Below, one piece after another: positions 1-5,178 of a stretch of 5,178 bases of DNA; position 1 is the first letter of the stretch, and every line of letters begins with the position of its first letter. Below the pieces are notes generated by a model that was not told the origin of the DNA, made no database searches, and worked only from the letters and a program-made list of their open reading frames with translations. A program made the translations under genes and the position numbers. Source of the stretch: Anaerolineae bacterium (lineage in GTDB: Bacteria; Chloroflexota; Anaerolineae; B4-G1); NCBI GenBank assembly GCA_027079895.1, contig JALWUZ010000414.1, positions 1-5,178 of the forward strand. The letters run 5' to 3'.

Positions 1-2
1 TC

Positions 3-1385
3 GCGCTGCTGCGCGATCTTCCCGAGCAGGCGAGAAAAACGGCCGAGCAATGGGTGGGCTGCATCGCGGGCGCTTCGCTCGTCGACGACATCCGGGCGAT
101 GCTCCGGGACGCCGGGTTCACGGAAATCGAGTTGCGGCCCAAGCCCGAGTATGTTCGCGCCATGACCGCTTCCGGCGACCCGCTCTACACCAAGTTGCTG
201 GGCCTGCTCCCGGAGGGGGTCTCCGCCGAGACGCTGGATGTGTTGAGCGACATCGTCTCCCAGCCGGCCGCGCCGTCCGCCGAGCCGGACTTCGCCATAG
301 CGGAGGCGGAGGGACTGGTGCGGGCGGACATCCCGGCCTGGTTGGAGGCGATGCGTCCCCGCCCGGAGGAGGAAGCCCCCGCCGCCGTCGAGGAGCCGCG
401 AGAGGCGGAGGGTCTCCTGGAAGGGCTGCGTGGACTCCTCGCGCCCTCCCCCCTGTTCGAGAAGCCCATCGTCCACAAGCGGCCCCGTCCGGCGGTGCCG
501 GATGAGGAATTGCTCGCCCGCGCCAGTCTGTTCCACGACCTGTTGGAGCGGGAGGCGGAGGCCCCGTCGGTGGCGGTTCAGGCCGCCCGTCCCCGCCTCG
601 GCGACCGGCTGACGCGCGGCCTCGTCGCGCTGGTGTTGCTGCTCGCCGTCGTGGGGGTGGCCGTCGCGCCCTACCTGCTCCCCGCCGTCCCGGACGTCAC
701 CGCGCCGCTCAGCCCCGCGTCGGTGCTGCACCTCTTCGCCGCCGTCCAGAGCCTGGGCGCGGACGACGCCGTACTGGTCGCCTGGGAGTACGGCCCGGAG
801 GAGGCGGACGAGTTGGATTTGATCGCCGTCCCGCTCATGCGCCACCTCCTCGACCGCCAGGTTGCCCTCTCCGTCGCCAGCACGCGCCCGGAGGGGCTGA
901 CCCAGGCGGCCCTGGTGCTGGACTCCGTCGCAGCCGGGCGGCAGTACACCGGCACGCTCTACTCCGCGGTCGGATACCGCCCCGGAGAGGCCGCCGGGGT
1001 CTCGCAACTGCTGGGTATGCTGCCGGAGTCGCCCCGGATGATCATCATCCTGACCGCCCGCCCGGCCCCGTTGCGGCAGTGGGTCGAGCAGGTGCGGGCC
1101 CGCTACGGCGATGACGTGACTGTCGTCGCCGGAGTCAGCGCGGCGTTGGAGCCGGCCGCCAGCCCCTACCTCGACCGGAACGCCGGGCAATTGACCGGGG
1201 TCGTGGCCGGCGTGGGCGGGGCCGCCGCCTACGAGCATCTGCGCGGCGTGCCGGGGCGGGCGATGGGACGGCTCAACGGGCTGGCGGTGGGCCATCTGGC
1301 GATTGTGGTGTTGCTCGTCGTCGGCGCGTTGCTCCACGCCCCCGGCGGCCTGTTCAAGAGGAAGAAGAAGGGTGCTCAATCGTGA
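3..1385 (+). CDS. Membrane-anchored protein with an ArsM-like methyltransferase C-terminus (5' partial)
   Basis: The frame is open from the window edge, so the gene starts upstream; 460 residues are visible, ending in TGA. Numbering from base 3, residues 1-~85 resemble the C-terminal part of arsenite methyltransferases (ArsM/AS3MT): an LPEQ helix, then WVGCIAGAS with Cys20, which would match the arsenic-binding cysteine in the ECLGGALYW motif of AS3MT, then an MLRDAGFTEIEL segment. The SAM-binding core would lie outside the window. Next come an acidic, Pro/Glu-rich linker (~85-190, containing DIPAWLEAMRP at 109), a membrane segment (~206-226), an alpha/beta domain of ~200 residues (strands such as AVLVAWEYG and MIIILTARP), a second membrane segment (~427-447) and KRKKK (452-456). 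By the positive-inside rule the N-terminus and tail are cytoplasmic and the alpha/beta domain is outside. I recall similar anchored proteins in Chloroflexota beside MutL-like genes, without a methyltransferase part. Function unknown. An internal start at GTG 318, after GGAGGG at 308-313, could give a separate membrane protein. Confidence 0.8.
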   Translation, partial: ALLRDLPEQARKTAEQWVGCIAGASLVDDIRAMLRDAGFTEIELRPKPEYVRAMTASGDPLYTKLLGLLPEGVSAETLDVLSDIVSQPAAPSAEPDFAIAEAEGLVRADIPAWLEAMRPRPEEEAPAAVEEPREAEGLLEGLRGLLAPSPLFEKPIVHKRPRPAVPDEELLARASLFHDLLEREAEAPSVAVQAARPRLGDRLTRGLVALVLLLAVVGVAVAPYLLPAVPDVTAPLSPASVLHLFAAVQSLGADDAVLVAWEYGPEEADELDLIAVPLMRHLLDRQVALSVASTRPEGLTQAALVLDSVAAGRQYTGTLYSAVGYRPGEAAGVSQLLGMLPESPRMIIILTARPAPLRQWVEQVRARYGDDVTVVAGVSAALEPAASPYLDRNAGQLTGVVAGVGGAAAYEHLRGVPGRAMGRLNGLAVGHLAIVVLLVVGALLHAPGGLFKRKKKGAQS

Positions 1386-1386
1386 C

Positions 1387-1397
1387 AGGAGGAGGAG
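1387..1397 (+). promoter_or_regulatory. Shine-Dalgarno sequence of the multi-pass membrane protein gene
   Basis: AGGAGGAGGAG lies directly after the stop codon of the upstream gene and 3-8 bases before GTG 1401. Several registers match the anti-Shine-Dalgarno; AGGAGG at 1390-1395 leaves 5 bases to the start. It fixes the GTG as the start and leaves no room for a separate promoter, so the two genes are probably cotranscribed. Confidence 0.75.
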
Positions 1398-1400
1398 ACG

Positions 1401-2075
1401 GTGACATCTGAAACCCTCGACGTGGTCGGCTCGCTGGTCGGAGCGGCCCTGACGGTGATGGTGCTCAGTTACCTCCTGGGCGATAACACCTTCTACCGCT
1501 TCGCGCTGCATCTCTTCATCGGCACGCTGATTGGGTACTCCTTCGGCATCGTCCTGCGGGAAGTGCTGTTCAAAATGGTGTTCGCCCAACTGGTGGTCAA
1601 CCCGCTGGCGGTGATCGTGCCGTTGGTGCTCGGCCTCCTGTTGCTCTTCAAAGGCTTCCCGCGCCAGGCGTACATCGGCAACTTCTCCGTAGCCTACCTG
1701 GTCGGCGTGGGGGCGGCGGTGGCGATGAGCGGCGCGTTGCTGGGGACGATCTCGCCGCAGATTCGGGCCGCCGGTCAGGATGTCAGCCTCAAGTCGCTGG
1801 CCTCCTTCCGCCTGGGGATTCTCGACGGGTTGCTGGTCTTGCTGGGCACCATCAGCACGCTGTTGATGTTCAACTTCGCCGACCGTCAGCGGCGCGGAAC
1901 GCTGGGGGTCTGGGGGCGGGTCGTCGCCGCGTTCGCAGCGGTCGGGCGGGTCTTCCTGACGGTCGCGCTGGGGGTCGCCTTCGCCGGAGCGTTGACCGCC
2001 TCGCTCTCTATCCTGATTGGGCGGGTGGAGTACATCGTCGAGGCCATCATCCGCCTGGCCGACCGGCTGCTGTGA
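1401..2075 (+). CDS. Multi-pass membrane protein of unknown function (about six helices)
   Basis: A 224-residue integral membrane protein that starts at GTG 1401 behind a strong Shine-Dalgarno sequence. Hydrophobic segments lie at roughly 7-27, 31-57, 66-83, 92-117, 137-157 and 174-206; some are long enough to be split or re-entrant. Conserved-looking elements are the glycine/alanine-rich helix around 100-117 (VGVGAAVAMSGALLGTI), followed by a polar loop (118-135), and a basic loop DRQRRG at 161-166 that is probably cytoplasmic. The C-terminus (208-224) is an amphipathic helix, VEYIVEAIIRLADRLL. No transporter signature, cofactor motif or catalytic residue set is recognised. It sits 15 nt after the bitopic membrane protein gene and 53 nt before the MutL-family gene, so it is a plausible membrane partner of that ATPase. 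I recall similar proteins in comparable Chloroflexota clusters, but cannot name a family. Confidence 0.85.
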   Translation: MTSETLDVVGSLVGAALTVMVLSYLLGDNTFYRFALHLFIGTLIGYSFGIVLREVLFKMVFAQLVVNPLAVIVPLVLGLLLLFKGFPRQAYIGNFSVAYLVGVGAAVAMSGALLGTISPQIRAAGQDVSLKSLASFRLGILDGLLVLLGTISTLLMFNFADRQRRGTLGVWGRVVAAFAAVGRVFLTVALGVAFAGALTASLSILIGRVEYIVEAIIRLADRLL

Positions 2076-2098
2076 GCCGACGGCGGGAGAGGGACTGC

Positions 2099-2116
2099 CG
2101 ATAGCACCGATAGCAC
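2099..2116 (+). repeat. Tandem 9-base repeat (CGATAGCAC x2) in the leader of the MutL-like gene
   Basis: CGATAGCAC occurs twice back to back at 2099-2107 and 2108-2116, immediately upstream of the Shine-Dalgarno AAGGTGG (2117-2123). The rest of the 53-base spacer (2076-2128) shows no terminator hairpin and no clear promoter. The duplication may be a replication-slippage product or a small protein- or RNA-binding element; nothing else in the window repeats it. Confidence 0.7.
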
Positions 2117-2123
2117 AAGGTGG
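2117..2123 (+). promoter_or_regulatory. Shine-Dalgarno sequence deciding the start of the MutL-like gene
   Basis: AAGGTGG, continuing as AAGGTGGTGA, differs by one base from the full anti-Shine-Dalgarno complement AAGGAGGTGA. It sits 5 bases before GTG 2129. Two other GTGs (2120 and 2123) overlap this site and have no ribosome binding sequence of their own upstream, and an in-frame TAG at 2111 rules out anything earlier. The start at 2129 is therefore preferred. Confidence 0.65.
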
Positions 2124-2128
2124 TGACA

Positions 2129-3901
2129 GTGACAGAGGAAATCGGTTCGATTCTGTTGGCCGACTGCGGCACGGTGACGACGAAGGCGGTGTTGTTGGAG
2201 AAGGTCGCCGGGCGGTATCGTTTCGTCGCCCAGGGGGAGACGCTCACGACGACGGAGTACCCCTGGATGGACGTGGCGGAGGGCATCCGGCACGCCGCCG
2301 AACAGATCGCCGCCGTGACGGGGCGGAAGTTCCTCGATTCCAGCCGGGAACTCATCTCGCCGGAGGAGCCCGGTCGGCGCGGCGTGGACGTGTTCGCCGC
2401 CACCGCCAGCGCGAGTCCCTCGCTGGAAGTGGTGCTCGGCGGCTTGGTGCGCGACTTGAGCGTCGCCAGTATGGAGCGGGCCGCCGCCGGCACCTACTCG
2501 CTGGTGAAGGGCGTCCTGGCGTGCGACGGACAGGTCGCCGGGGGGCGTCGCCGCCATCTGAGCGACGCGGAGCGGGTGCGGCTGGTCTACGACGCCGCGC
2601 CGGATGTGGTCTGCATCGCCGGGGGCATCGAGGGGGGCGCGGTCGGGCCGGTGCTGGAACTGGTGGAGACGGTCGCCCTGGCCGGCGCACTGATGGACCC
2701 CGACTCCCGTCCGCTGCTGCTGTACGCCGGTAACTCCCGTCTCCACAAGTACATCACCCGCCTGGCCGGGAAGTGGGTGCGGGAGATTCGCACTGTGGAC
2801 AACGTCCGGCCTACCCTGACGGACGAAAACCTGCACGCCGCGCGGGAGGAACTGTACAACCTCTACATCCAGGAGAAGATGGGGCTTCTGCCGGGCTACG
2901 AGTCGCTCGCCGAGTGGAGCGCGATTCCCCTGACGCCGACGGCCAGCGCGTTCGGGCGGCTGCTGCGCTACCTGTGGCACCTGGGCGACCAATCCAAGGG
3001 GATTCTGGGGATTGACCTGGGCGGGGCCAACACCACCATCGCCGCCGTGTTCGACGACCGATTGTACCTCACCATCCGGGGGGATTTGGGAGTCGCCTTT
3101 GGCGGGGCGCGATTTGCGGAAGAGCGCGGCCCGGAGCGGCTGCTGCGCTGGCTGCCCGATGAGATGAGCGGCGACGCACTGCTGGGGATGCTCATCAACA
3201 AAGAGATGCACCCGGCGAGCGTGCCCCAGGAGGGGCGGGAGGTGCGGGTGGAGCAGGCGTTGGCGCGGGAGGCGATTCGGACGGCAATGGCGACCGCCCG
3301 CCCCGGCTGGCGGCCCGGTGAGGCCCAGTTGTACCCCCGCTTGCTGCCTTTGTGCGATAAAATCCTCATCAGTGGGGACACTCTGGCCCGCGCCCCGCGC
3401 CCCGGTCAGGCCGCGCTGACGGTGATTGACGCCGTGGAGCCGATTGGGGTCTGCACGCTGGTGCTGGACGTGTACGGGATGGCGGCGGCTCTGGGCAACG
3501 TCGCCTCGCTCAGCCCCCAGGCGGCGGTGGAGGCGTTGGAGAGCGGCGCGTTGACCAACTTGGCGACGGTCATCGCGCCGGTGGGCCGCTCCCGCCCCGG
3601 CGACCTGATTCTCAAGGTCGGCGTGACCTACGACGACGGCTCCACTTTCGACGTGGAGGTGCATTACGGGAACATCGAGGTACTCCCGTTGCCGCCGGGC
3701 CAGGAGGCGGAGTTGGAGTTGCGCCCCGCCCGGCACATTGACGTGGGGCTCGGCGGACCGGGGAAGTCCGGCAAGCAGCGGGTGAGTGGGAGCCTGGTCG
3801 GGCTGATCATTGACGGGCGCGGACGGCCGCTCACCGTCTCCGGCAAGCCGGAGGAGCGGCGGGCCCAGATGCAACAGTGGTTGTGGGACGTGGGGGGATA
3901 A
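2129..3901 (+). CDS. MutL/GlmL-family (glutamate mutase L-like) actin-fold ATPase
   Basis: A 590-residue protein from GTG 2129. It carries hallmarks of the MutL family named after clostridial glutamate mutase, an ASKHA (actin/Hsp70-fold) nucleotide-binding family: phosphate-1 motif DCGTVTTK (12-19), CIAGGIEGG (162-170), YAGN (199-202), NVRP (225-228), a PLTPTAS segment (267-273) and phosphate-2 motif DLGGANTT (296-303). The expected glycine-rich adenosine-binding loop is altered: KILISGDTLARAP around 411-423 has SGD where a GSGG-type turn is usual. Clostridial MutL has about 460 residues; this one adds a beta-rich C-terminal domain from about 490 to 590, ending QQWLWDVGG. The classical member is thought to maintain or chaperone the B12-dependent mutase, but no mutase subunit gene is nearby. 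Here the partners are membrane proteins and a barrel/KOW protein, so the role is probably different. It is likely cytoplasmic, perhaps docked on the membrane. Family assignment is strong; function is unknown. Confidence 0.88.
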   Translation: MTEEIGSILLADCGTVTTKAVLLEKVAGRYRFVAQGETLTTTEYPWMDVAEGIRHAAEQIAAVTGRKFLDSSRELISPEEPGRRGVDVFAATASASPSLEVVLGGLVRDLSVASMERAAAGTYSLVKGVLACDGQVAGGRRRHLSDAERVRLVYDAAPDVVCIAGGIEGGAVGPVLELVETVALAGALMDPDSRPLLLYAGNSRLHKYITRLAGKWVREIRTVDNVRPTLTDENLHAAREELYNLYIQEKMGLLPGYESLAEWSAIPLTPTASAFGRLLRYLWHLGDQSKGILGIDLGGANTTIAAVFDDRLYLTIRGDLGVAFGGARFAEERGPERLLRWLPDEMSGDALLGMLINKEMHPASVPQEGREVRVEQALAREAIRTAMATARPGWRPGEAQLYPRLLPLCDKILISGDTLARAPRPGQAALTVIDAVEPIGVCTLVLDVYGMAAALGNVASLSPQAAVEALESGALTNLATVIAPVGRSRPGDLILKVGVTYDDGSTFDVEVHYGNIEVLPLPPGQEAELELRPARHIDVGLGGPGKSGKQRVSGSLVGLIIDGRGRPLTVSGKPEERRAQMQQWLWDVGG

Positions 3902-4978
3902 ATGGCCTACTATCCACCGGAAGTCCAGATTACGCCCCTGACCAAAGTGCGCCGGACGCGCACGTTGCCGGTGGCGGGGGAGATTTTGGTACACGTCGGC
4001 GAGCGGGTGGAGCCGATGCAGATCGTCGCCCGTACCCGCTTGCCGGGGGAGTTCCACGTCCTGCCGGTGGCCCGTATGCTGGGGGTCTCCGTCGGCCAGA
4101 TGAAGCGGGCTCTGAAGGTCAAGTTGGATGAGGAGGTTGAAAAGGGGCAGGTGATCGCCAAGCGCGGCGGTCTGCTCTCCAACGCGGTGCATGCCCCGAT
4201 GGACGGGGCGGTGACGGCCATCAGCGGCGGGCGGGTGCTCATCGAGGGCCATCCGACCTTGCACGAGGTACGGGCTTACATCCCCGGCACCGTCATCAGC
4301 GTGACCGAGCCTTACACGGTGGAGATCGAGACGGTCGGGGCGGTGGTGCAGGGGGTGTGGGGCGTCGGCGGGGTGTTGAGCGACGAGTCGCTGGGAGTGC
4401 TCAAGTGCATGGTGAGGGCCCCGGACGAGCCGCTGCGGGCCCGTTCGATAGACCCCTCCTGTCACGGGATGATTTTGATCGGCGGGATGGGATTCCGCGG
4501 GGCGGTGTTGGAACGGGCTCAGGAATTGGGCGTGCGGGGGATTGTGGTCGGCGGGCTGCCGCCGGAGTATCTCTCGCAGGTGCAGGAGTTGCCCTTCCCG
4601 CTCGTCGCCACCGAGGGGATTGGCAGCATACCGATGTCGGACGCGGCTTTCCAGTTGCTGGCGACGAACGACGGGCGGGAGGCGGTGATGAGCGGGCGGA
4701 GCCGGTCCCGTTCGCCGGTGACGCGGCCAGAAGTGGTGATTCCGCTGCCGGGCGAGGCCGTCCCGCCGATGAAGCGGCAGCCCGGCTCCCCACTGGCGGT
4801 GGGCGATTTGGTGCGGGTGGTGCGTGCGCCCTACATCGGCGCGGTGGGGGAGGTGGTGGCGTTGCCGGAGCAGGCCCGTTCGCTGGACATCGGCGGTCAG
4901 GTGTTCGGCGCGGAGGTGGACATCGGGCAGGACGCGCCGGTCTTCGTGCCCCTGGCGAACCTGGAGGTGTTGGGGTAA
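3902..4978 (+). CDS. Barrel-sandwich-hybrid / KOW-like protein of unknown function
   Basis: A 358-residue soluble protein without a signal peptide or membrane segment. Its ATG directly abuts the TAA of the MutL-like gene (TAAATG), so it is probably translated by coupling; the preceding GGGGGGA (3892-3898) is a poor, G-only Shine-Dalgarno. Residues ~15-48 and ~70-118 look like barrel-sandwich-hybrid (biotinyl/lipoyl-like, RnfC- or RpoC-style) elements: LPVAGEILVHVGERV, then LDEEVEKGQVIA and HAPMDGAVTAI. The modified lysine of an AMKM motif is absent, so it should not carry biotin or lipoate. The middle (~187-221) has a Rossmann-like strand-glycine-helix pattern, GMILIGGMGFRGAVLERA, followed by IVVGGLPP, and a TEGIGSIPM segment. 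Residues ~301-358 resemble a KOW/SH3-like barrel (GDLVRVVRAPYIGAVGEVVAL), a fold often used for RNA or protein contacts. It is probably a partner of the MutL-like ATPase. Domain calls are by eye; function is unknown. Confidence 0.85.
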   Translation: MAYYPPEVQITPLTKVRRTRTLPVAGEILVHVGERVEPMQIVARTRLPGEFHVLPVARMLGVSVGQMKRALKVKLDEEVEKGQVIAKRGGLLSNAVHAPMDGAVTAISGGRVLIEGHPTLHEVRAYIPGTVISVTEPYTVEIETVGAVVQGVWGVGGVLSDESLGVLKCMVRAPDEPLRARSIDPSCHGMILIGGMGFRGAVLERAQELGVRGIVVGGLPPEYLSQVQELPFPLVATEGIGSIPMSDAAFQLLATNDGREAVMSGRSRSRSPVTRPEVVIPLPGEAVPPMKRQPGSPLAVGDLVRVVRAPYIGAVGEVVALPEQARSLDIGGQVFGAEVDIGQDAPVFVPLANLEVLG

Positions 4979-4990
4979 CGGCGACCGATG

Positions 4991-5060
4991 GGGCTGGTGC
5001 AAGACCAGCCCCTACGCCGGGCGGTGACCGGTAGGGGCAACCCTCGCGGTTGCCCAGGGG
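4991..5060 (+). repeat. 70-base repeat unit, copy 1 (two hairpins)
   Basis: This unit is identical over all 70 bases to 5095-5164. Hairpin A has the arms GGGGCTGGT (4990-4998) and ACCAGCCCC (5004-5012), with the 5-base loop GCAAG. Hairpin B has GGGCAACC (5035-5042) and GGTTGCCC (5048-5055), with the loop CTCGC. GCCCCTAC (5008-5015) can also pair with GTAGGGGC (5031-5038), which would disrupt both hairpins. Hairpin A begins 12 bases after the last stop codon and may protect or end the transcript, but no T-tract follows either hairpin. Confidence 0.9.
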
Positions 5061-5074
5061 CGATTGTCCGGTCA

Positions 5075-5092
5075 GGGCCGGTGCGAGACCGG
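5075..5092 (+). repeat. Diverged partial repeat (hairpin A-like)
   Basis: The 18 bases align with 4991-5008 with three substitutions. Two of them, T4995 to C5079 and A5007 to G5091, are at positions that pair with each other in hairpin A, so a T-A pair becomes C-G and the stem CCGGT/ACCGG is kept. The third is in the loop (GCAAG to GCGAG). The outer GGGG/CCCC part of the stem is lost, and the sequence runs straight into copy 2 through TA. CCGGTC at 5068-5073 offers an alternative arm for GACCGG at 5087-5092. Confidence 0.7.
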
Positions 5093-5094
5093 TA

Positions 5095-5164
5095 GGGCTG
5101 GTGCAAGACCAGCCCCTACGCCGGGCGGTGACCGGTAGGGGCAACCCTCGCGGTTGCCCAGGGG
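5095..5164 (+). repeat. 70-base repeat unit, copy 2 (two hairpins)
   Basis: This is an exact copy of 4991-5060, displaced by 104 bases. Its hairpin A is GGGCTGGT/ACCAGCCC (5095-5102 and 5108-5115), one pair shorter than in copy 1 because the preceding base is A instead of G. Hairpin B is at 5139-5146 and 5152-5159. After the unit the flanks are only partly similar to those of copy 1 (GGTTG against GATTG), and the window ends 14 bases later, so further copies may follow. Confidence 0.9.
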
Positions 5165-5178
5165 TGGTTGCCTAGGTC

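Larger units (their letters stand above)
4979..5178. other. Intergenic repeat region running off the right edge
   Basis: No gene is supported here. The stretch consists almost wholly of short palindromes: two identical 70-base units, a diverged partial unit between them, and a right flank (5165-5178) that ends at the window edge. The 10-mer ACCGGTAGGG recurs at 5027-5036, 5088-5097 and 5131-5140, each time leading into a hairpin, so the region looks assembled from hairpin modules joined by this linker. Similar GTAGGGGC-type palindromes are, from memory, common interspersed repeats in Chloroflexota genomes. No terminal transposase gene or target-site duplication can be seen. Confidence 0.8.

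Noticed and set aside
54..56. GTG at 54 as the start of the first gene
   Set aside because: The frame is open to the window edge, and the ArsM-like similarity already begins upstream of it (LPEQARKTAEQWVGC). There is no Shine-Dalgarno sequence in front, so the gene is truncated by the window and does not start here.
3746..3769. GLGGPGKS, an exact match to the Walker A pattern GxxxxGK[ST], at residues 540-547 of the MutL-like protein
   Set aside because: It lies in a beta-rich, glycine-rich turn with no following alpha-helix and no Walker B partner, and the protein already has actin-fold phosphate motifs. It is most likely a chance match.
4193..4215. HAPMDGAV as a biotin- or lipoate-carrier site in the barrel/KOW protein
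   Set aside because: The APMxG turn resembles biotin carrier domains, but the lysine-bearing AMKM hairpin is missing. Only the fold is suggested, not the modification.
1886..5002. Very long antisense open frame (1038 codons on the - strand)
   Set aside because: It lies opposite three convincing genes, and its translation is rich in His, Arg, Pro and Gln, as expected for the complement of GC-rich codons. Its length is explained by the two downstream genes sharing one reading frame, so the same antisense frame stays open across both.
4990..5012. Hairpin A as an intrinsic (Rho-independent) terminator
   Set aside because: The stem is strong and well placed 12 bases after the stop, but no T-run follows and the same hairpin recurs further on. 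A role in 3'-end stability remains possible, so it is not called a terminator.
4991..5164. CRISPR array
   Set aside because: There are only two full units, they are 70 bases long and composed of two hairpins each, and the interval between them contains another diverged hairpin copy, not a unique spacer.

Overview
The window is a GC-rich (well above 60% by eye), densely coding bacterial segment. Four genes lie head to tail on the + strand (3-4978), followed by about 200 bases of repeat-rich intergenic DNA that runs off the right edge. The gene set, GTG starts with strong Shine-Dalgarno sequences, and GTAGGGGC-type palindromic repeats suggest Chloroflexota, probably an Anaerolineae-like lineage. 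This assignment is inferred from recalled family resemblance, not from a search.

Layout: (1) 3-1385, a 5'-truncated gene. Its first ~80 visible residues look like the C-terminal part of an ArsM/AS3MT-type arsenite methyltransferase. In the same frame it continues into an acidic linker, a membrane segment, an apparently extracytoplasmic alpha/beta domain, a second membrane segment and a KRKKK tail. (2) 1401-2075, a roughly six-helix membrane protein of unknown function. (3) 2129-3901, a MutL/GlmL-family protein (the actin-like ATPase family named after glutamate mutase) with an extra C-terminal domain. (4) 3902-4978, a protein with a barrel-sandwich-hybrid-like N-terminus and a KOW-like C-terminus. 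(5) 4979-5178, two identical 70-base repeat units, each with two hairpins, plus a diverged partial copy between them.

Gaps are 15 nt (genes 1-2), 53 nt (2-3) and 0 nt (3-4, TAA directly followed by ATG), which fits one operon. No cobalamin-dependent mutase subunit is visible, so the MutL-like protein is unlikely to serve a local glutamate mutase here. The best reading is a membrane-associated module: an ATPase of the actin/Hsp70 fold, two membrane proteins, and a soluble barrel/KOW partner. Its function is unknown. The most unusual points are the in-frame methyltransferase-to-membrane-protein fusion at the left edge, the orphan MutL module itself, and the repeat array, whose hairpin arms can pair in mutually exclusive ways.
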